Assembly (NCBI RefSeq): GCF_011300685.1
Contig: NZ_CP049864.1
Span: 124,001-188,000, forward strand
Direction of reading: 5' to 3'
Length of the DNA stretch: 64,000 bases
Source: Lysobacter sp. HDW10
GTDB taxonomy: Bacteria > Pseudomonadota > Gammaproteobacteria > Xanthomonadales > Xanthomonadaceae
Below, piece after piece: positions 8,223-18,071 of this stretch (positions are counted from its first letter, which is position 1; each line of letters begins with the position of its first letter). The notes under the pieces were generated by a model. It was not told the DNA's origin and did no database searches. It was given only the letters and a program-made list of their open reading frames with translations. Both the position numbers and the translations under genes were made by a program.

Positions 8223-9081
8223 AGTCCTGTCGCGGCATGCTGCGGTAACGCTCCGCAAGCATTTTGACGCGTTGTACGTAGACGCGTGTTTCGGCATACG
8301 GGGGCACGCCGCCGTACTTACCGACAGCGCCTTCACCTGCGTTATAGCCTGCCGCCATCAAGGACAAGTCACCTTTGAAGCGCTTCAACAGCCAAGCGAG
8401 GTATTGCACGCCACCCTTGATGTTCGAACCCGGATCAAAGGCATTCGACACACCGAAGCGGCGTGCCGTGGCCGGCATCAACTGCATCAAGCCTTGTGCG
8501 CCGACGCGTGACAGCGCCCGCGGGTTATAGGCGGATTCGGCATGAATGATGGCGCGAATGATCGATTCTTCGACGCCATAGAGACGCGAAGCTTCGGCGA
8601 TCTCGGCCGCATAGGCATTGGTATTGAGTCGCAAGGTGCGGAAGTTCACCGTCGACTTCACGTCACAGGCGAAGCAGGATTCCATGAAGCTGTAGTTGAT
8701 CGTGCGGACCGAGCCTGCCCGCATGCCCGCCGGCGGCACGCTCGTGACGTAGCGCGTGCCGTTCTTCATATAGGAGTACACCTGGCCGCTGACGCGACGT
8801 GGGCTCGTAGCGTTGCGGTTTGACGATACGGGCGCGGGTGCAGGCGTCAGCGCGGGCGTGCTGGTGGTCAGCTCCGCAGGCGAACTGGTGACCGCCGGAC
8901 GCACTTTATGGCCCTTCGGCGTCCGGATATTGGTGACCGCCTTGCAGGATTGACCTCGAATTTTGCTCGAAGTGTAGGTAATCGTGCCCCCGGCGGTGCA
9001 GCGATATAAATCCGCAGCTTCGGCACGCAAAGTGCAAAGCGCCAGCACTAGCACGGCTGCAAGACGGATCCTGATTCCCAT
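8221..9081 (-). CDS. Lytic transglycosylase with N-terminal DUF4124-like region
   Basis: This is a periplasmic murein lyase that cuts the glycan between MurNAc and GlcNAc. The 286-residue precursor has a signal peptide (LAAVLVLALCTLRAEA), then a DUF4124-like start (DLYRCTAGGTITYTS). A serine/proline/threonine-rich linker follows. The C-terminal SLT domain (about residues 165-280) has the catalytic glutamate in IIHAESAYNPRALS, GAQGLMQLMPATA, and MAAGYNAGEGAVGKYGG. I chose the ATG at 9081, which has GGAG 8 bases upstream, over a GTG at 9096. It stands alone, divergent from miaB. Confidence 0.92.
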   Translation of the reverse strand: MGIRIRLAAVLVLALCTLRAEAADLYRCTAGGTITYTSSKIRGQSCKAVTNIRTPKGHKVRPAVTSSPAELTTSTPALTPAPAPVSSNRNATSPRRVSGQVYSYMKNGTRYVTSVPPAGMRAGSVRTINYSFMESCFACDVKSTVNFRTLRLNTNAYAAEIAEASRLYGVEESIIRAIIHAESAYNPRALSRVGAQGLMQLMPATARRFGVSNAFDPGSNIKGGVQYLAWLLKRFKGDLSLMAAGYNAGEGAVGKYGGVPPYAETRVYVQRVKMLAERYRSMPRQD

Positions 9082-9220
9082 TCGCGAAGTCTCCACGCAA
9101 AATTAACAAATTGCAAGCCATTGATTTACATGGCAGACCTGAATGCGACACAGCCGCTAGCGCCTTGCGTATACTTGCGCCCCCGGCCCGGAATCACCGC
9201 CGCGCCCCCGGAGATCACAC

Positions 9221-10600
9221 ATGTCTATTGAACACACCCTCCTTCCGACAGAAGACGTGCCTGCAAACGTGCGCGGCAAAGTCTTTATCGAAACCCACGG
9301 TTGCCAGATGAACGAGTACGATTCGGCGAAAATGGCCGACGTTCTGGCAAAGCACGAGGGTTTGGAGCTCACCCAAGACATCGCCGAGGCGGATGTCATC
9401 CTGGTCAATACCTGTTCCATTCGAGAAAAGGCGCAGGAAAAGGTGTTCAGCCAGCTGGGGCGCTGGAAGGAATTCAAGAAGGGTGGCAAGCCGGTGATGA
9501 TCGGCGTCGGTGGCTGCGTGGCCTCGCAGGAAGGCGCCGGCATTGTGAAGCGCGCACCCTTTGTCGATCTGGTGTTCGGACCACAAACCTTGCATCGCTT
9601 GCCTGAGATGTTGCGCGCACGTCGCGAATCGGGCCAAGCGCAAGTGGATATCAGCTTCCCCGAAATCGAAAAGTTTGATGCGCTGCCCGAACCGCGCGCA
9701 GATGGACCCACCGCCTTCGTGTCGATCATGGAAGGCTGTTCCAAATATTGTTCGTTCTGCGTGGTGCCTTACACCCGCGGTGAAGAAGTCAGCCGTCCCT
9801 TTGAAGACGTCTTGGTCGAAGTCGTGCAGTTGGCCGAACAAGGCGTGCGTGAAATCAATTTGCTGGGACAAAACGTCAATGCCTATCGCGGGCCGATGGA
9901 CGACGCGGGGCAAGTGGCCGATCTTGCGGTCTTGATTCGTACGATCGCTGAAATTGACGGCGTTGATCGCATTCGCTTCACCACGTCGCATCCGCTTGAA
10001 TTCAGCGACAGTTTGATCGACGCATATCGCGATGTGCCGGCGCTCGCGAATTATTTGCACCTACCCGTGCAGTCGGGGAGCGATCGCGTCTTGGCTGCAA
10101 TGAAGCGCGGCTACACCAGTCTTGAATTCAAACAAAAGATTCGCAAGTTGCGCGCAGTGCGCCCTGACATTTCGATTTCGTCAGATTTCATTGTCGGCTT
10201 CCCGGGCGAGAGCGATGCGGATTTTGAAAAGACCATGAAACTGATTGAAGACGTTGGCTTCGATCAAAGCTACAGCTTCATCTATTCGCGTCGCCCGGGC
10301 ACACCTGCGGCTGACTTGCAAGATGATGTGACTGAAGAAGTGAAGCACGCGCGCTTGTCGCGCTTGCAATCGCATATCAATGCGCACTCGTTCGAGATTT
10401 CCAAGTCAATGGTTGGCAGCATTCAACGCATCCTCGTCACGGGTGTGTCACGCAAAGATGCGAACGAGCTGACAGGCAAGACCGAAAACATGCGTCAAGT
10501 AAATTTCGCTGGAAACCCGCGTTTAATAGGCGGTTTCGTTGATGTTGAAATTACAGATGCATTGACGAACTCACTGCGCGGCCGCGTCGTCACCGCGTAA
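9221..10600 (+). CDS. miaB: tRNA-2-methylthio-N6-dimethylallyladenosine synthase MiaB
   Basis: MiaB is a radical-SAM enzyme with two 4Fe-4S clusters that adds a methylthio group to i6A37 of tRNAs reading UNN codons. The 459-residue product has the N-terminal cysteines ([28 protein letters not shown]). The radical-SAM triad CSKYCSFC is near residue 175, and a C-terminal TRAM domain (about 395-459) is present. A GGAG ribosome site lies 13 bases before the ATG. Its stop codon directly abuts the stop of the convergent LysR gene with no base between. miaB is often followed by phoH and ybeY; here the glyoxylate genes intervene before phoH at 14.7 kb. Confidence 0.97.
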   Translation: MSIEHTLLPTEDVPANVRGKVFIETHGCQMNEYDSAKMADVLAKHEGLELTQDIAEADVILVNTCSIREKAQEKVFSQLGRWKEFKKGGKPVMIGVGGCVASQEGAGIVKRAPFVDLVFGPQTLHRLPEMLRARRESGQAQVDISFPEIEKFDALPEPRADGPTAFVSIMEGCSKYCSFCVVPYTRGEEVSRPFEDVLVEVVQLAEQGVREINLLGQNVNAYRGPMDDAGQVADLAVLIRTIAEIDGVDRIRFTTSHPLEFSDSLIDAYRDVPALANYLHLPVQSGSDRVLAAMKRGYTSLEFKQKIRKLRAVRPDISISSDFIVGFPGESDADFEKTMKLIEDVGFDQSYSFIYSRRPGTPAADLQDDVTEEVKHARLSRLQSHINAHSFEISKSMVGSIQRILVTGVSRKDANELTGKTENMRQVNFAGNPRLIGGFVDVEITDALTNSLRGRVVTA

Positions 10601-11569
10601 TCAACGTTCCGAATGACCCGCGTGATAATAATCGCGCGCACGCAAAGCATCGGGCTTGATCAAGTCGACAAACGCGCGTGCTTGCGGCGATAAGTATTTG
10701 CCTTTGCGCAAGACGACACCATAGGTACGCGACGGAAAATACGTCGCCAAAGATCGCGTCACCAAACGCTCGCGGTCTTGAGGTGTCAGGCAAATCGAAG
10801 TCACGATACTGATGCCTTGTCCCATCGCGACATACTGCTTGATGATTTCCCAACCGCCCACTTCCAAAGCCACGCTATAGGGCACGCGCGCACGTTGGAA
10901 CACCAGGTCTACGAATCGGTAGGTTGTGAGTCGCTGCGGCGGCAAGATCAAACCGTGTGGGGACAAATCAGACAGGGTGATTTCGGGCAGTTCTGCCAAT
11001 GGGTGACCGACTGGCATGATCAAAGTGGGCTCGAACGTGTACGCAGGTTCGTAACGAATGTCATTGGGCACGTCGAGCATGGACCCTACCGCCAAATCGA
11101 CCTTGTCTGCGCGCAGCAATTCGAGTCCACCTGCGCCAGTGACGTTGTGCAAACTCAATCGCACTGTCGGGTTGGCTTGCTTGAATGCAGACACGATCGG
11201 CGGCAGCAAATGCAAGATCGTCGACGTGCCTGCTGCAATGTGCAGCTCGCCCGCGTCGCTGCCTTGCAATGCGTTTTGGAAGTTCGTATGCAGCGCATCG
11301 AACCCTTCGACCAGCGGTGCGACTTGATCGAATAGCAGTTGGCCTTCATGGGTCAATTCCAGCCGACGACCGCGTCGATGAAACAGCACCGCGCCGAACT
11401 CTCGCTCCAATGCCTGAATCTGCAAACTCACCGCCGGCTGGCTCAAAAACAGCGCCTCACCCGCGCGCGACATCGAGCCCAGACGCGCCACCTGACAAAA
11501 CGCCTTCAGCGGTTTAAGGCGGCTGCCTTTATAGGAAAAGCGGGGCGCGATCTCGGGACGCTTTGCCAT
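10601..11569 (-). CDS. LysR-type regulator divergent from aceBA
   Basis: This 322-residue LysR-family regulator has an N-terminal winged helix-turn-helix (LKAFCQVARLGSMSRAGEAL and LSQPAVSLQIQALEREFG, about residues 20-60). A periplasmic-binding-protein-like effector domain fills the rest. The long N-terminal leader and domain style resemble the CysB-like subgroup. Divergence from aceB, with a palindrome in the shared gap, suggests it controls the glyoxylate shunt and itself. The effector is unknown. The stop abuts miaB's stop. Confidence 0.88.
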   Translation of the reverse strand: MAKRPEIAPRFSYKGSRLKPLKAFCQVARLGSMSRAGEALFLSQPAVSLQIQALEREFGAVLFHRRGRRLELTHEGQLLFDQVAPLVEGFDALHTNFQNALQGSDAGELHIAAGTSTILHLLPPIVSAFKQANPTVRLSLHNVTGAGGLELLRADKVDLAVGSMLDVPNDIRYEPAYTFEPTLIMPVGHPLAELPEITLSDLSPHGLILPPQRLTTYRFVDLVFQRARVPYSVALEVGGWEIIKQYVAMGQGISIVTSICLTPQDRERLVTRSLATYFPSRTYGVVLRKGKYLSPQARAFVDLIKPDALRARDYYHAGHSER

Positions 11570-11607
11570 GCGGCTGTCTCATGTATTTGTTTTTTTAATA
11601 TAAAGCA

Positions 11608-11635
11608 TTGACAACTTTGCATTGCAAAATACTAT
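11608..11635 (+). promoter_or_regulatory. aceB promoter with embedded palindromic operator
   Basis: TTGACA (11608-11613) and TACTAT (11630-11635) are 16 bases apart, a good sigma-70 promoter for aceBA. Between them lies TTTGCATTGCAAA (11616-11628), a perfect 6+1+6 inverted repeat. It fits the T-N11-A form of a LysR-type box. A regulator bound there would block RNA polymerase, so the likely mode is repression by the divergent LysR protein. An AT-rich tract (11590-11603) sits just upstream. Confidence 0.6.
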
Positions 11636-11687
11636 TCGCAGCCGGATGGTGGGTTTGCAGCAGTTCGCTGCGCCCTCCGCCAGAACC

Positions 11688-13289
11688 ATGTCAGCTCAGC
11701 TTCAAAACTCGGCCGCCCTGCCGCCCCGCTTGACCCAAACCCTGCCCGACCAAGACGGCGTGCTGGACGACAGCACCCTGGTCTTCTTGGCCTCGCTGCA
11801 CCACGCCTTCGACACTTCGCGTAGAACCCTGATGGCGCAGCGCCAAAAGCGCCAGGCCCAGTTCGACGCCGGCGCCCTGCCGAACTTCCGTCCGGACACC
11901 CGTCAGATCCGCATGTCCGATTGGCGTGTCGCGCCCATTCCTGAAGCGCTGCGTAGACGCCAAGTGGAAATCACCGGCCCCGTCGATCCGAAAATGGTCA
12001 TCAACGCCTTGAACTCAGGCGCCGACTGCTTCATGGCCGATTTCGAAGACAGCACGTCGCCGGCTTGGGCGCGCTTGATCGAAGGTCAACGCGCCTTGCG
12101 CGACGCCGTCAACGGCACCCTCGCCTTTCGCGGCGTCAACGGCAAGTCATACCAATTGGTGCCGGAAGCAGATCGCGCCGTCTTGATAGTGCGTCCGCGA
12201 GGCTGGCACCTGGAAGAGAAGCATGTGCGTTTCGCTGCAGACGCCATGTCTGCGGCCTTGTTCGACTTCGGGGTGTTTGTGCATCACAACGCACACGCCT
12301 TGGCGAACAAAGACCGCGGCCCCTACTTCTACCTGCCAAAACTGCAGTCAATGGAAGAAGCTGCGCTTTGGGAATCCGTGATGGCATTCGCCGAGTCCGC
12401 CCTTGGCTTGCCGCACGGCACGATGAAAGTGACGGTCTTGATTGAAACGCTGCCTGCAGCGTTCGAAATGGACGAAATACTGCACGCCTTGCGCCATCGC
12501 ATCGTCGGCCTCAACTGCGGACGTTGGGATTACATCTTTTCGTACATCAAAACGCTGCGCATGCATCGCGACCGCATCTTGCCTGAGCGCGGTCAAGTCA
12601 CGATGGTGCAGCCCTTCTTGAAGGCCTACTCCGAACTCTTGATCAAGACGTGTCATCGCCGCGGCGCATTTGCGATGGGCGGCATGGCCGCACAGGTGCC
12701 GATCAATGATGACCCGGCCGCCAATGCCGGCGCCATGGCAAAAGTACGCGACGACAAATTGCGCGAAGCGCGCGCCGGCCATGACGGCACTTGGGTTGCA
12801 CATCCGGGCCTCATATCAATTGCACAACAGGCGTTCGCCGAAACCACGTCTGCAGACAACCAGCTCGACGTATTGCGCGATGACGTCAATGTCGGCGCAA
12901 GTGAGTTGCTAAAGCCGAGCCTCGGCACCATTACGCGCGCCGGATTCGACGGCAATGTCGAGGTGTGCATTCGATACCTTGCTGCGTGGCTGTCTGGCAA
13001 TGGCTGCGTACCGATCCACCATTTGATGGAAGACGCTGCGACCGCCGAAATTGCCCGTGCGCAGTTGTGGCAATGGATTCATCACGGCGGCCTACAGTTA
13101 GACGATGGCCGCGCCATCGACTTCGACTTGTTGGAATGCGCCTTGATTGGCCTGCCTTCTCGCTTGGTTGCCGGCAATGCGATTGGTGCCGAATTCATCG
13201 ATCAAGCCATCGCGCTGCTACTTGAACTCACCCACGCAAGCACCTTGGCCGACTTCCTGACCGTGCCGGCCTACGAATACCTCGATTGA
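11688..13289 (+). CDS. aceB: Malate synthase A
   Basis: AceB condenses glyoxylate with acetyl-CoA to make malate, the second step of the glyoxylate shunt. The 533-residue product has the form A layout. [17 protein letters not shown] and [11 protein letters not shown] are near residues 95-120, then VRPRGWHL and the conserved [15 protein letters not shown] near 280. [10 protein letters not shown] is near 325 and HPGLISIA near 370. A longer frame begins at 11622 but would start inside the promoter; the ATG at 11688 gives the family N-terminus. Its stop is 47 bases before the aceA start. Confidence 0.97.
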   Translation: MSAQLQNSAALPPRLTQTLPDQDGVLDDSTLVFLASLHHAFDTSRRTLMAQRQKRQAQFDAGALPNFRPDTRQIRMSDWRVAPIPEALRRRQVEITGPVDPKMVINALNSGADCFMADFEDSTSPAWARLIEGQRALRDAVNGTLAFRGVNGKSYQLVPEADRAVLIVRPRGWHLEEKHVRFAADAMSAALFDFGVFVHHNAHALANKDRGPYFYLPKLQSMEEAALWESVMAFAESALGLPHGTMKVTVLIETLPAAFEMDEILHALRHRIVGLNCGRWDYIFSYIKTLRMHRDRILPERGQVTMVQPFLKAYSELLIKTCHRRGAFAMGGMAAQVPINDDPAANAGAMAKVRDDKLREARAGHDGTWVAHPGLISIAQQAFAETTSADNQLDVLRDDVNVGASELLKPSLGTITRAGFDGNVEVCIRYLAAWLSGNGCVPIHHLMEDAATAEIARAQLWQWIHHGGLQLDDGRAIDFDLLECALIGLPSRLVAGNAIGAEFIDQAIALLLELTHASTLADFLTVPAYEYLD

Positions 13290-13336
13290 CCCTCACACCC
13301 GCAAACACCCACACCCTCAAACCAAAGGAAACCGCC

Positions 13337-14635
13337 ATGACGAACACCTTGCCAAATGCAGAAGCACTACAGAAAGATTGGGATACGAATCCGCGCTGGG
13401 CCGGTGTGCGCCGTGATTACAGCGCCGCAGACGTCGTCAGACTGCGCGGCACCGTGCACGTTGAACATTCCATCGCACGTCTTGGCGCGGACAAGCTTTG
13501 GCGTTCGCTGCACGCGTCAGATTTCGTCAATGCGTTGGGTGCGTTGACGGGCAACCAAGCGATGCAACAAGTGAAAGCCGGTTTGAAAGCAATTTACCTC
13601 TCTGGCTGGCAAGTCGCTGCCGATGCCAACCTGGCGGGCGAGATGTATCCGGACCAATCGCTTTACCCAGCGAACTCCGTGCCGCAAGTGGTGAAGCGCA
13701 TCAACAACACCTTGCTGCGTGCAGATCAACTGACGCATGCCGAAGGTGACAACAGCATCGATTACTTGCAACCGATCGTGGCAGATGCAGAAGCAGGTTT
13801 CGGCGGTGTTTTGAACGCCTACGAATTGATGAAAGCCATGATCGAAGCCGGTGCCGCAGGCGTGCATTTCGAAGACCAATTGGCATCGGTGAAGAAGTGC
13901 GGTCACATGGGCGGCAAGGTGTTGGTGCCGACACGCGAAGCGATCGAAAAGTTGACGGCCGCACGCTTGGCTGCCGACGTGATGGGTGTGCCGACTTTGA
14001 TCGTGGCACGCACGGATGCGGAAGCCGCAGATTTGCTAACCAGTGATGTAGATGACAATGACAAGCCGTTCTGCACCGGTGAACGCACAGTTGAGGGCTT
14101 CTACAAGACCGACAAAGGCCTTGACCAAGCCATCAGCCGCGGGCTTGCGTACGCACCTTATGCAGATTTGGTGTGGTGCGAAACCGGCAAGCCGGATCTG
14201 GAATTCGCACGTAAGTTTGCCGAAGCTATTCATGCGAAGTACCCGGGCAAACTCTTGGCCTACAACTGCTCTCCCAGCTTCAATTGGAAGAAGAATCTGG
14301 ATGACGACACCATCGCCAAATTCCAAAAGGAAATCGCGCGCTATGGCTACAAGTTCCAGTTCATCACCTTGGCCGGTTTCCATAGCTTGAATTACGGCAT
14401 GTTCAACTTGGCGCGTGGTTATGCTGAGCGTCAAATGAGCGCCTTTGTCGAGCTTCAAGAAGCAGAATTTGCAGCGGCCGAACACGGCTTCACGGCAGTC
14501 AAACATCAGCGCGAAGTCGGCACGGGCTATTTCGATGCCGTGACCCAGACCATTCAAGGCAAGCATTCTTCGACAGTCGCATTGAAAGGATCCACTGAAG
14601 AAGAGCAATTCCAGCGGGAGGCACAAGCGGCCTGA
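13337..14635 (+). CDS. aceA: Isocitrate lyase
   Basis: AceA splits isocitrate into glyoxylate and succinate, letting the cell grow on acetate or fatty acids. The 432-residue product has the catalytic loop [14 protein letters not shown] with its active-site cysteine. It also has the [13 protein letters not shown] segment and the [11 protein letters not shown] and [13 protein letters not shown] segments expected of the family. The ATG at 13337 is preceded by AAAGGA; an upstream start at 13286 would overlap aceB. It forms a two-gene operon with aceB. Confidence 0.98.
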   Translation: MTNTLPNAEALQKDWDTNPRWAGVRRDYSAADVVRLRGTVHVEHSIARLGADKLWRSLHASDFVNALGALTGNQAMQQVKAGLKAIYLSGWQVAADANLAGEMYPDQSLYPANSVPQVVKRINNTLLRADQLTHAEGDNSIDYLQPIVADAEAGFGGVLNAYELMKAMIEAGAAGVHFEDQLASVKKCGHMGGKVLVPTREAIEKLTAARLAADVMGVPTLIVARTDAEAADLLTSDVDDNDKPFCTGERTVEGFYKTDKGLDQAISRGLAYAPYADLVWCETGKPDLEFARKFAEAIHAKYPGKLLAYNCSPSFNWKKNLDDDTIAKFQKEIARYGYKFQFITLAGFHSLNYGMFNLARGYAERQMSAFVELQEAEFAAAEHGFTAVKHQREVGTGYFDAVTQTIQGKHSSTVALKGSTEEEQFQREAQAA

Positions 14636-14662
14636 TGACGCGGGCGGTAGTACCCTATCGCC

Positions 14663-15700
14663 ATGACACAACATCAACGCGACTTCAGTCTGGAACCTGC
14701 AGACGCCGAACGCCTGGCCAATTTGGCCGGGCCGTTCGACGCCCACCTACGCCAAATCGAATTGCGCATGGGGATTGAAATTGCCAATCGCGGCAATGTC
14801 TTCAGTGTGCGAGGTGACGACACGACCACGCTTGCAGATGCAGAACGCCTCTTGCGAGACCTGTTTGCGGAAACGGCGACTGAAACCCTAGACCCGCAAG
14901 GTTTGAATACCCGCTTGGCGCATTTCGCGCGCGACGAAGTCGCAGCACCCGCACGTACCCAAGACTACGTGCCACAAGAAGTTGCCGTCAGAGTGAAGAA
15001 GGGCAGCATTCGCGGCCGGGGTGACAACCAAAAGAAGTACCTCCACGCGATCGCCACCCATGACATCAATTTCGGCATCGGCCCCGCGGGCACCGGCAAG
15101 ACATTTCTTGCGGTTGCCATGGCGGTGGAGGCATTGAATGAATCGCGCGTACAACGCGTGATCTTGGTCCGCCCTGCCGTTGAAGCAGGTGAAAAACTCG
15201 GCTTCTTACCCGGTGATTTGACCCAGAAGGTTGACCCCTATCTGCGTCCGCTGTATGACGCGCTGTATGAAATGCTCGGTGCTGAAAAAGTCGTGAAGCT
15301 CCTTGAGAAATCGGTGATTGAAATTGCGCCACTCGCGTACATGCGTGGGCGAACGCTCAATGATGCATTTGTGATTTTGGACGAAGCGCAAAACACCACC
15401 ATTGAACAAATGAAAATGTTCTTGACGCGACTCGGCTATGGCAGCACTGCGGTGATCACCGGCGACATGACACAGATCGATCTGCCAAAGCAGGTCAAAT
15501 CCGGACTCAAAGACGCGATCGAGGTGCTGCGCGACGTCGATGGTGTGAGCTTCACCTTCTTCCAAGCACGAGACGTCGTACGCCACCCCTTGGTGGCACG
15601 GATCGTCACTGCCTATGACAAGCGCGACGCACGATTGGAGGATGAGCACGCACGTCGTAATCCATCCTCGCCGGAGACCGGTCTCGGGAGTGCACTGTAA
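14663..15700 (+). CDS. ybeZ: PhoH family ATPase (YbeZ)
   Basis: This 345-residue cytosolic P-loop NTPase has a Walker A GPAGTGKTFLAV at about residues 138-149 and a Walker B region with VILDEAQN near 240. LTRLGYGSTAVITGDMTQIDLP follows. An N-terminal KH-like region precedes the ATPase. YbeZ proteins act with YbeY in RNA metabolism and ribosome maturation. The usual order phoH-ybeY-corC holds here except that an unrelated exported protein gene sits between phoH and ybeY. Confidence 0.94.
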   Translation: MTQHQRDFSLEPADAERLANLAGPFDAHLRQIELRMGIEIANRGNVFSVRGDDTTTLADAERLLRDLFAETATETLDPQGLNTRLAHFARDEVAAPARTQDYVPQEVAVRVKKGSIRGRGDNQKKYLHAIATHDINFGIGPAGTGKTFLAVAMAVEALNESRVQRVILVRPAVEAGEKLGFLPGDLTQKVDPYLRPLYDALYEMLGAEKVVKLLEKSVIEIAPLAYMRGRTLNDAFVILDEAQNTTIEQMKMFLTRLGYGSTAVITGDMTQIDLPKQVKSGLKDAIEVLRDVDGVSFTFFQARDVVRHPLVARIVTAYDKRDARLEDEHARRNPSSPETGLGSAL

Positions 15701-15746
15701 GGCGTGGGCATCCGTTAGACTGCTGAAAACTCGGGGGAGGACAGCA

Positions 15747-16601
15747 ATGCAAACTCTGGTCAATCGTTTTGTCATGGCCGCTGCGGTGGCGACTGTTTTT
15801 TGCGGTGTAGCGCACGCTTCGGACAAGCCAAAAGCCATGTTCATCGAGCACACGTATGTGTTGGCGCCCAAGCAGATCGAGCATCTAAGGCTTGAAAAGA
15901 CATCGTATGATCCCGAGCATCGATTCTCAGGCGTCAATGCGAGCTACAGGAGTGCAAGCGTACCCGGCGCCACGATGAATCTCTTCATCTACCCAGCCGG
16001 CCGGTATCTGCAGAAGGACGCCATCGAAGAAGGCATGAAGGAGTTCGTCTCTTCTTTTCCGGATGCACAAAAGCGCGGCACGTATAAGCTGGCCGAGATC
16101 GAGTCGATTACGAGTTTTACGCTGGACGAATTGGCCGAACCCCCCAAGAAAAGCGCGAATGCTTTAGACAATGCCATTCTGGATGCGCTTGCGAGCGAAG
16201 CCATCGAAGGGCGCAAGATCAAACTCACGATCCGGCTTCAAGACGACACGCGCATTCGCTCGTTCGGGTACTTGTTCTACAAGAACCTGAATTTCTTCAA
16301 GGTACGCATTTCTACGCTTTACGCCGAATCCACCGATGTCGAATTTGAAAAGCTCGCAGACGCTGCTGCACGACTGATGGTCAGCTCGGCGGGCGCCCTC
16401 AATGCAGGCAGTTGTGCAGAAAAGAACATTGACTTGAACGAAGGTGATACGCCCGAGCAAATGGCCGTCGAAATCAGCGTGCAAACCTTTCGATTTGAGA
16501 ACGAGCGGTGTAGCGCGACAATCGCGCCTGAAACCGTGACCAAAGAAGCGCGTACCCATACGATTGACAAGATCGAGTTCAAGCCCGGTGATTGGCGCTA
16601 A
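15747..16601 (+). CDS. Unknown exported protein inserted between ybeZ and ybeY
   Basis: I do not recognise this 284-residue protein. It has a clear Sec signal peptide (FVMAAAVATVFCGVAHAS, cleaved near residue 25), so it should be periplasmic. The mature part has mixed alpha/beta character, two cysteines about 55 residues apart near the C-terminus (in AGSCAEKN and NERCSAT), and no membrane helix. The ATG at 15747 has a GGGGGAGG ribosome site 6-13 bases upstream; a longer frame from 15615 overlaps ybeZ and is unlikely. It interrupts the normally tight ybeZ-ybeY-corC order. Confidence 0.7.
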   Translation: MQTLVNRFVMAAAVATVFCGVAHASDKPKAMFIEHTYVLAPKQIEHLRLEKTSYDPEHRFSGVNASYRSASVPGATMNLFIYPAGRYLQKDAIEEGMKEFVSSFPDAQKRGTYKLAEIESITSFTLDELAEPPKKSANALDNAILDALASEAIEGRKIKLTIRLQDDTRIRSFGYLFYKNLNFFKVRISTLYAESTDVEFEKLADAAARLMVSSAGALNAGSCAEKNIDLNEGDTPEQMAVEISVQTFRFENERCSATIAPETVTKEARTHTIDKIEFKPGDWR

Positions 16602-16661
16602 CGCGTCATTCTGATGGCACCCGTTCAGTAGAACGCGTGCGAAGTCGAATAGAATTCGGAC

Positions 16662-17141
16662 ATGACTCAGGGCCCTGTGACACTCGAAGTTTCCGTGGCG
16701 TATGCGTTGCCGCGCAAAGGCATACCTGCGGCGCAAAGCTTTCGTCGTTGGGTGCACGCAGCGCTGGATGGCCGCATTAAAGATGCCGACTTGGCCATTC
16801 GAATTGTGGATGCGCCCGAAGGGCAGCATCTAAACGCACATTTCCGCGGCAAGAACTACGCCACAAACGTGCTGAGTTTTCCCGCAGAGCGACCGCCAGG
16901 CCTGCCGAAATCCGCGCGCTTCCCGTTGTTGGGTGATTTGGTCCTGTGTGCACCCGTCATTGCGCGTGAGGCGCTGGAACAAGGCAAAACGCTGTCGGCG
17001 CATTACGCCCACATGACCGTACACGGCAGCCTGCATTTACTGGGCTGGGACCATGAGCTCGAGGCGGATGCCTTGGCGATGGAACAGCTGGAGCGCGAGA
17101 TTCTGGCCGAACTGGGCTTGGACGACCCCTACGCCGAGTGA
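16662..17141 (+). CDS. ybeY: Endoribonuclease YbeY
   Basis: YbeY is a zinc-dependent RNase for 16S rRNA 3'-end maturation and ribosome quality control. The 159-residue product has the metal motif [12 protein letters not shown] (three histidines) at about residues 124-135 and the NVLSFP segment near residue 70. It is followed 75 bases later by corC, the conserved partner order, and probably shares a transcript with ybeZ upstream. Confidence 0.96.
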   Translation: MTQGPVTLEVSVAYALPRKGIPAAQSFRRWVHAALDGRIKDADLAIRIVDAPEGQHLNAHFRGKNYATNVLSFPAERPPGLPKSARFPLLGDLVLCAPVIAREALEQGKTLSAHYAHMTVHGSLHLLGWDHELEADALAMEQLEREILAELGLDDPYAE

Positions 17142-17216
17142 AGCCCCGTCACGAAGTCGTAGGCTGGCTCAGTTAAACTGGCCGTCATTCAAAGCGTTAT
17201 CACTTTGCGCCCCCTA

Positions 17217-18071
17217 ATGACCGAAGAACCAGACAGTAGCCAAAGCCAACCCGAACATAGGAGTTGGCTTGAACGAATCGGCGCCGCACTTTCCGGCGAA
17301 CCCACCACGCGAGGCGATGTCCTCGAATTCCTGCGCGATGCCAGCGCCGATGGACTCATCGGTACCGACACCTTGCGCATGCTCGAAGGCGCCATCGCCA
17401 TTTCCGAGCTGACCGTCGGCGATGTCATGATTCCGCGCGCCCAGATGTCGATGGTGCAAGTCGACTCGCCGCTCGAAGAAGTGTTGAAGCTGGTGATTGA
17501 GTCGGGACATTCGCGACTGCCCGTGCACGGGGATGACAAAGACGAAATTCTCGGCATCTTGTTGGCCAAAGACCTCTTGCGTGTCACGGTGGAAGGCACC
17601 GGTCAACAATTGCGTGAACTGTTGCGCCCCGCCTTCTTGATTCCGGAAAGCAAACGATTGGACGTCTTGTTACGCGAATTCCGTTTGTCGCGTAACCACA
17701 TGGGCATCGTGATTGACGAATACGGTGGGGTGGCCGGTGTGCTCACGATTGAAGACGTACTGGAACAAATCGTCGGCGACATCGATGACGAACACGATGA
17801 TGCCAGTGACGAAGCTGCACATATTCAGGCGCAAAGCGATGGCCAATACGTCGTCGACGCACTCACGCCGATTTCAGATTTCAACGAACGCTTCGGTGCT
17901 GATTTCTCCGAAGATGCTTACGACACCATCGGCGGCCTGGTCATTGATGCCATCGGTCATTTGCCGGAAGCAGGTGAAGAATTGACCATGGGTCGCTTCG
18001 TATTTCGTGTGGTGAATGCAGATGCGCGACGCGTATATGCGTTTCACCTGGGCGTGCACGGCGAACGTTGA
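17217..18071 (+). CDS. corC: HlyC/CorC family protein with paired CBS domains
   Basis: The 284-residue cytosolic protein has two CBS domains. The first starts at VGDVMIPRAQMSMVQVDSPLEE (about residue 67) and the second near FLIPESKRLDVLL (about 140). A C-terminal CorC_HlyC transporter-associated domain (about 200-280) follows. Family members are linked to magnesium/cobalt efflux with CorA, and a corA gene lies 1.2 kb downstream. A TTG start at 17205 is possible, but ATG 17217 is better. The stop overlaps the next start as TGATG. Confidence 0.92.
   Translation: MTEEPDSSQSQPEHRSWLERIGAALSGEPTTRGDVLEFLRDASADGLIGTDTLRMLEGAIAISELTVGDVMIPRAQMSMVQVDSPLEEVLKLVIESGHSRLPVHGDDKDEILGILLAKDLLRVTVEGTGQQLRELLRPAFLIPESKRLDVLLREFRLSRNHMGIVIDEYGGVAGVLTIEDVLEQIVGDIDDEHDDASDEAAHIQAQSDGQYVVDALTPISDFNERFGADFSEDAYDTIGGLVIDAIGHLPEAGEELTMGRFVFRVVNADARRVYAFHLGVHGER

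Noticed and set aside
8415-8432. GTTCGAACCC, like a tRNA T-loop
   Set aside because: It lies within the transglycosylase gene and no cloverleaf can be drawn around it. I saw no tRNA anywhere in the window.
9215-10060. 281-codon minus-strand frame opposite miaB
   Set aside because: It is an antisense shadow of MiaB with unusual His/Phe-rich composition.
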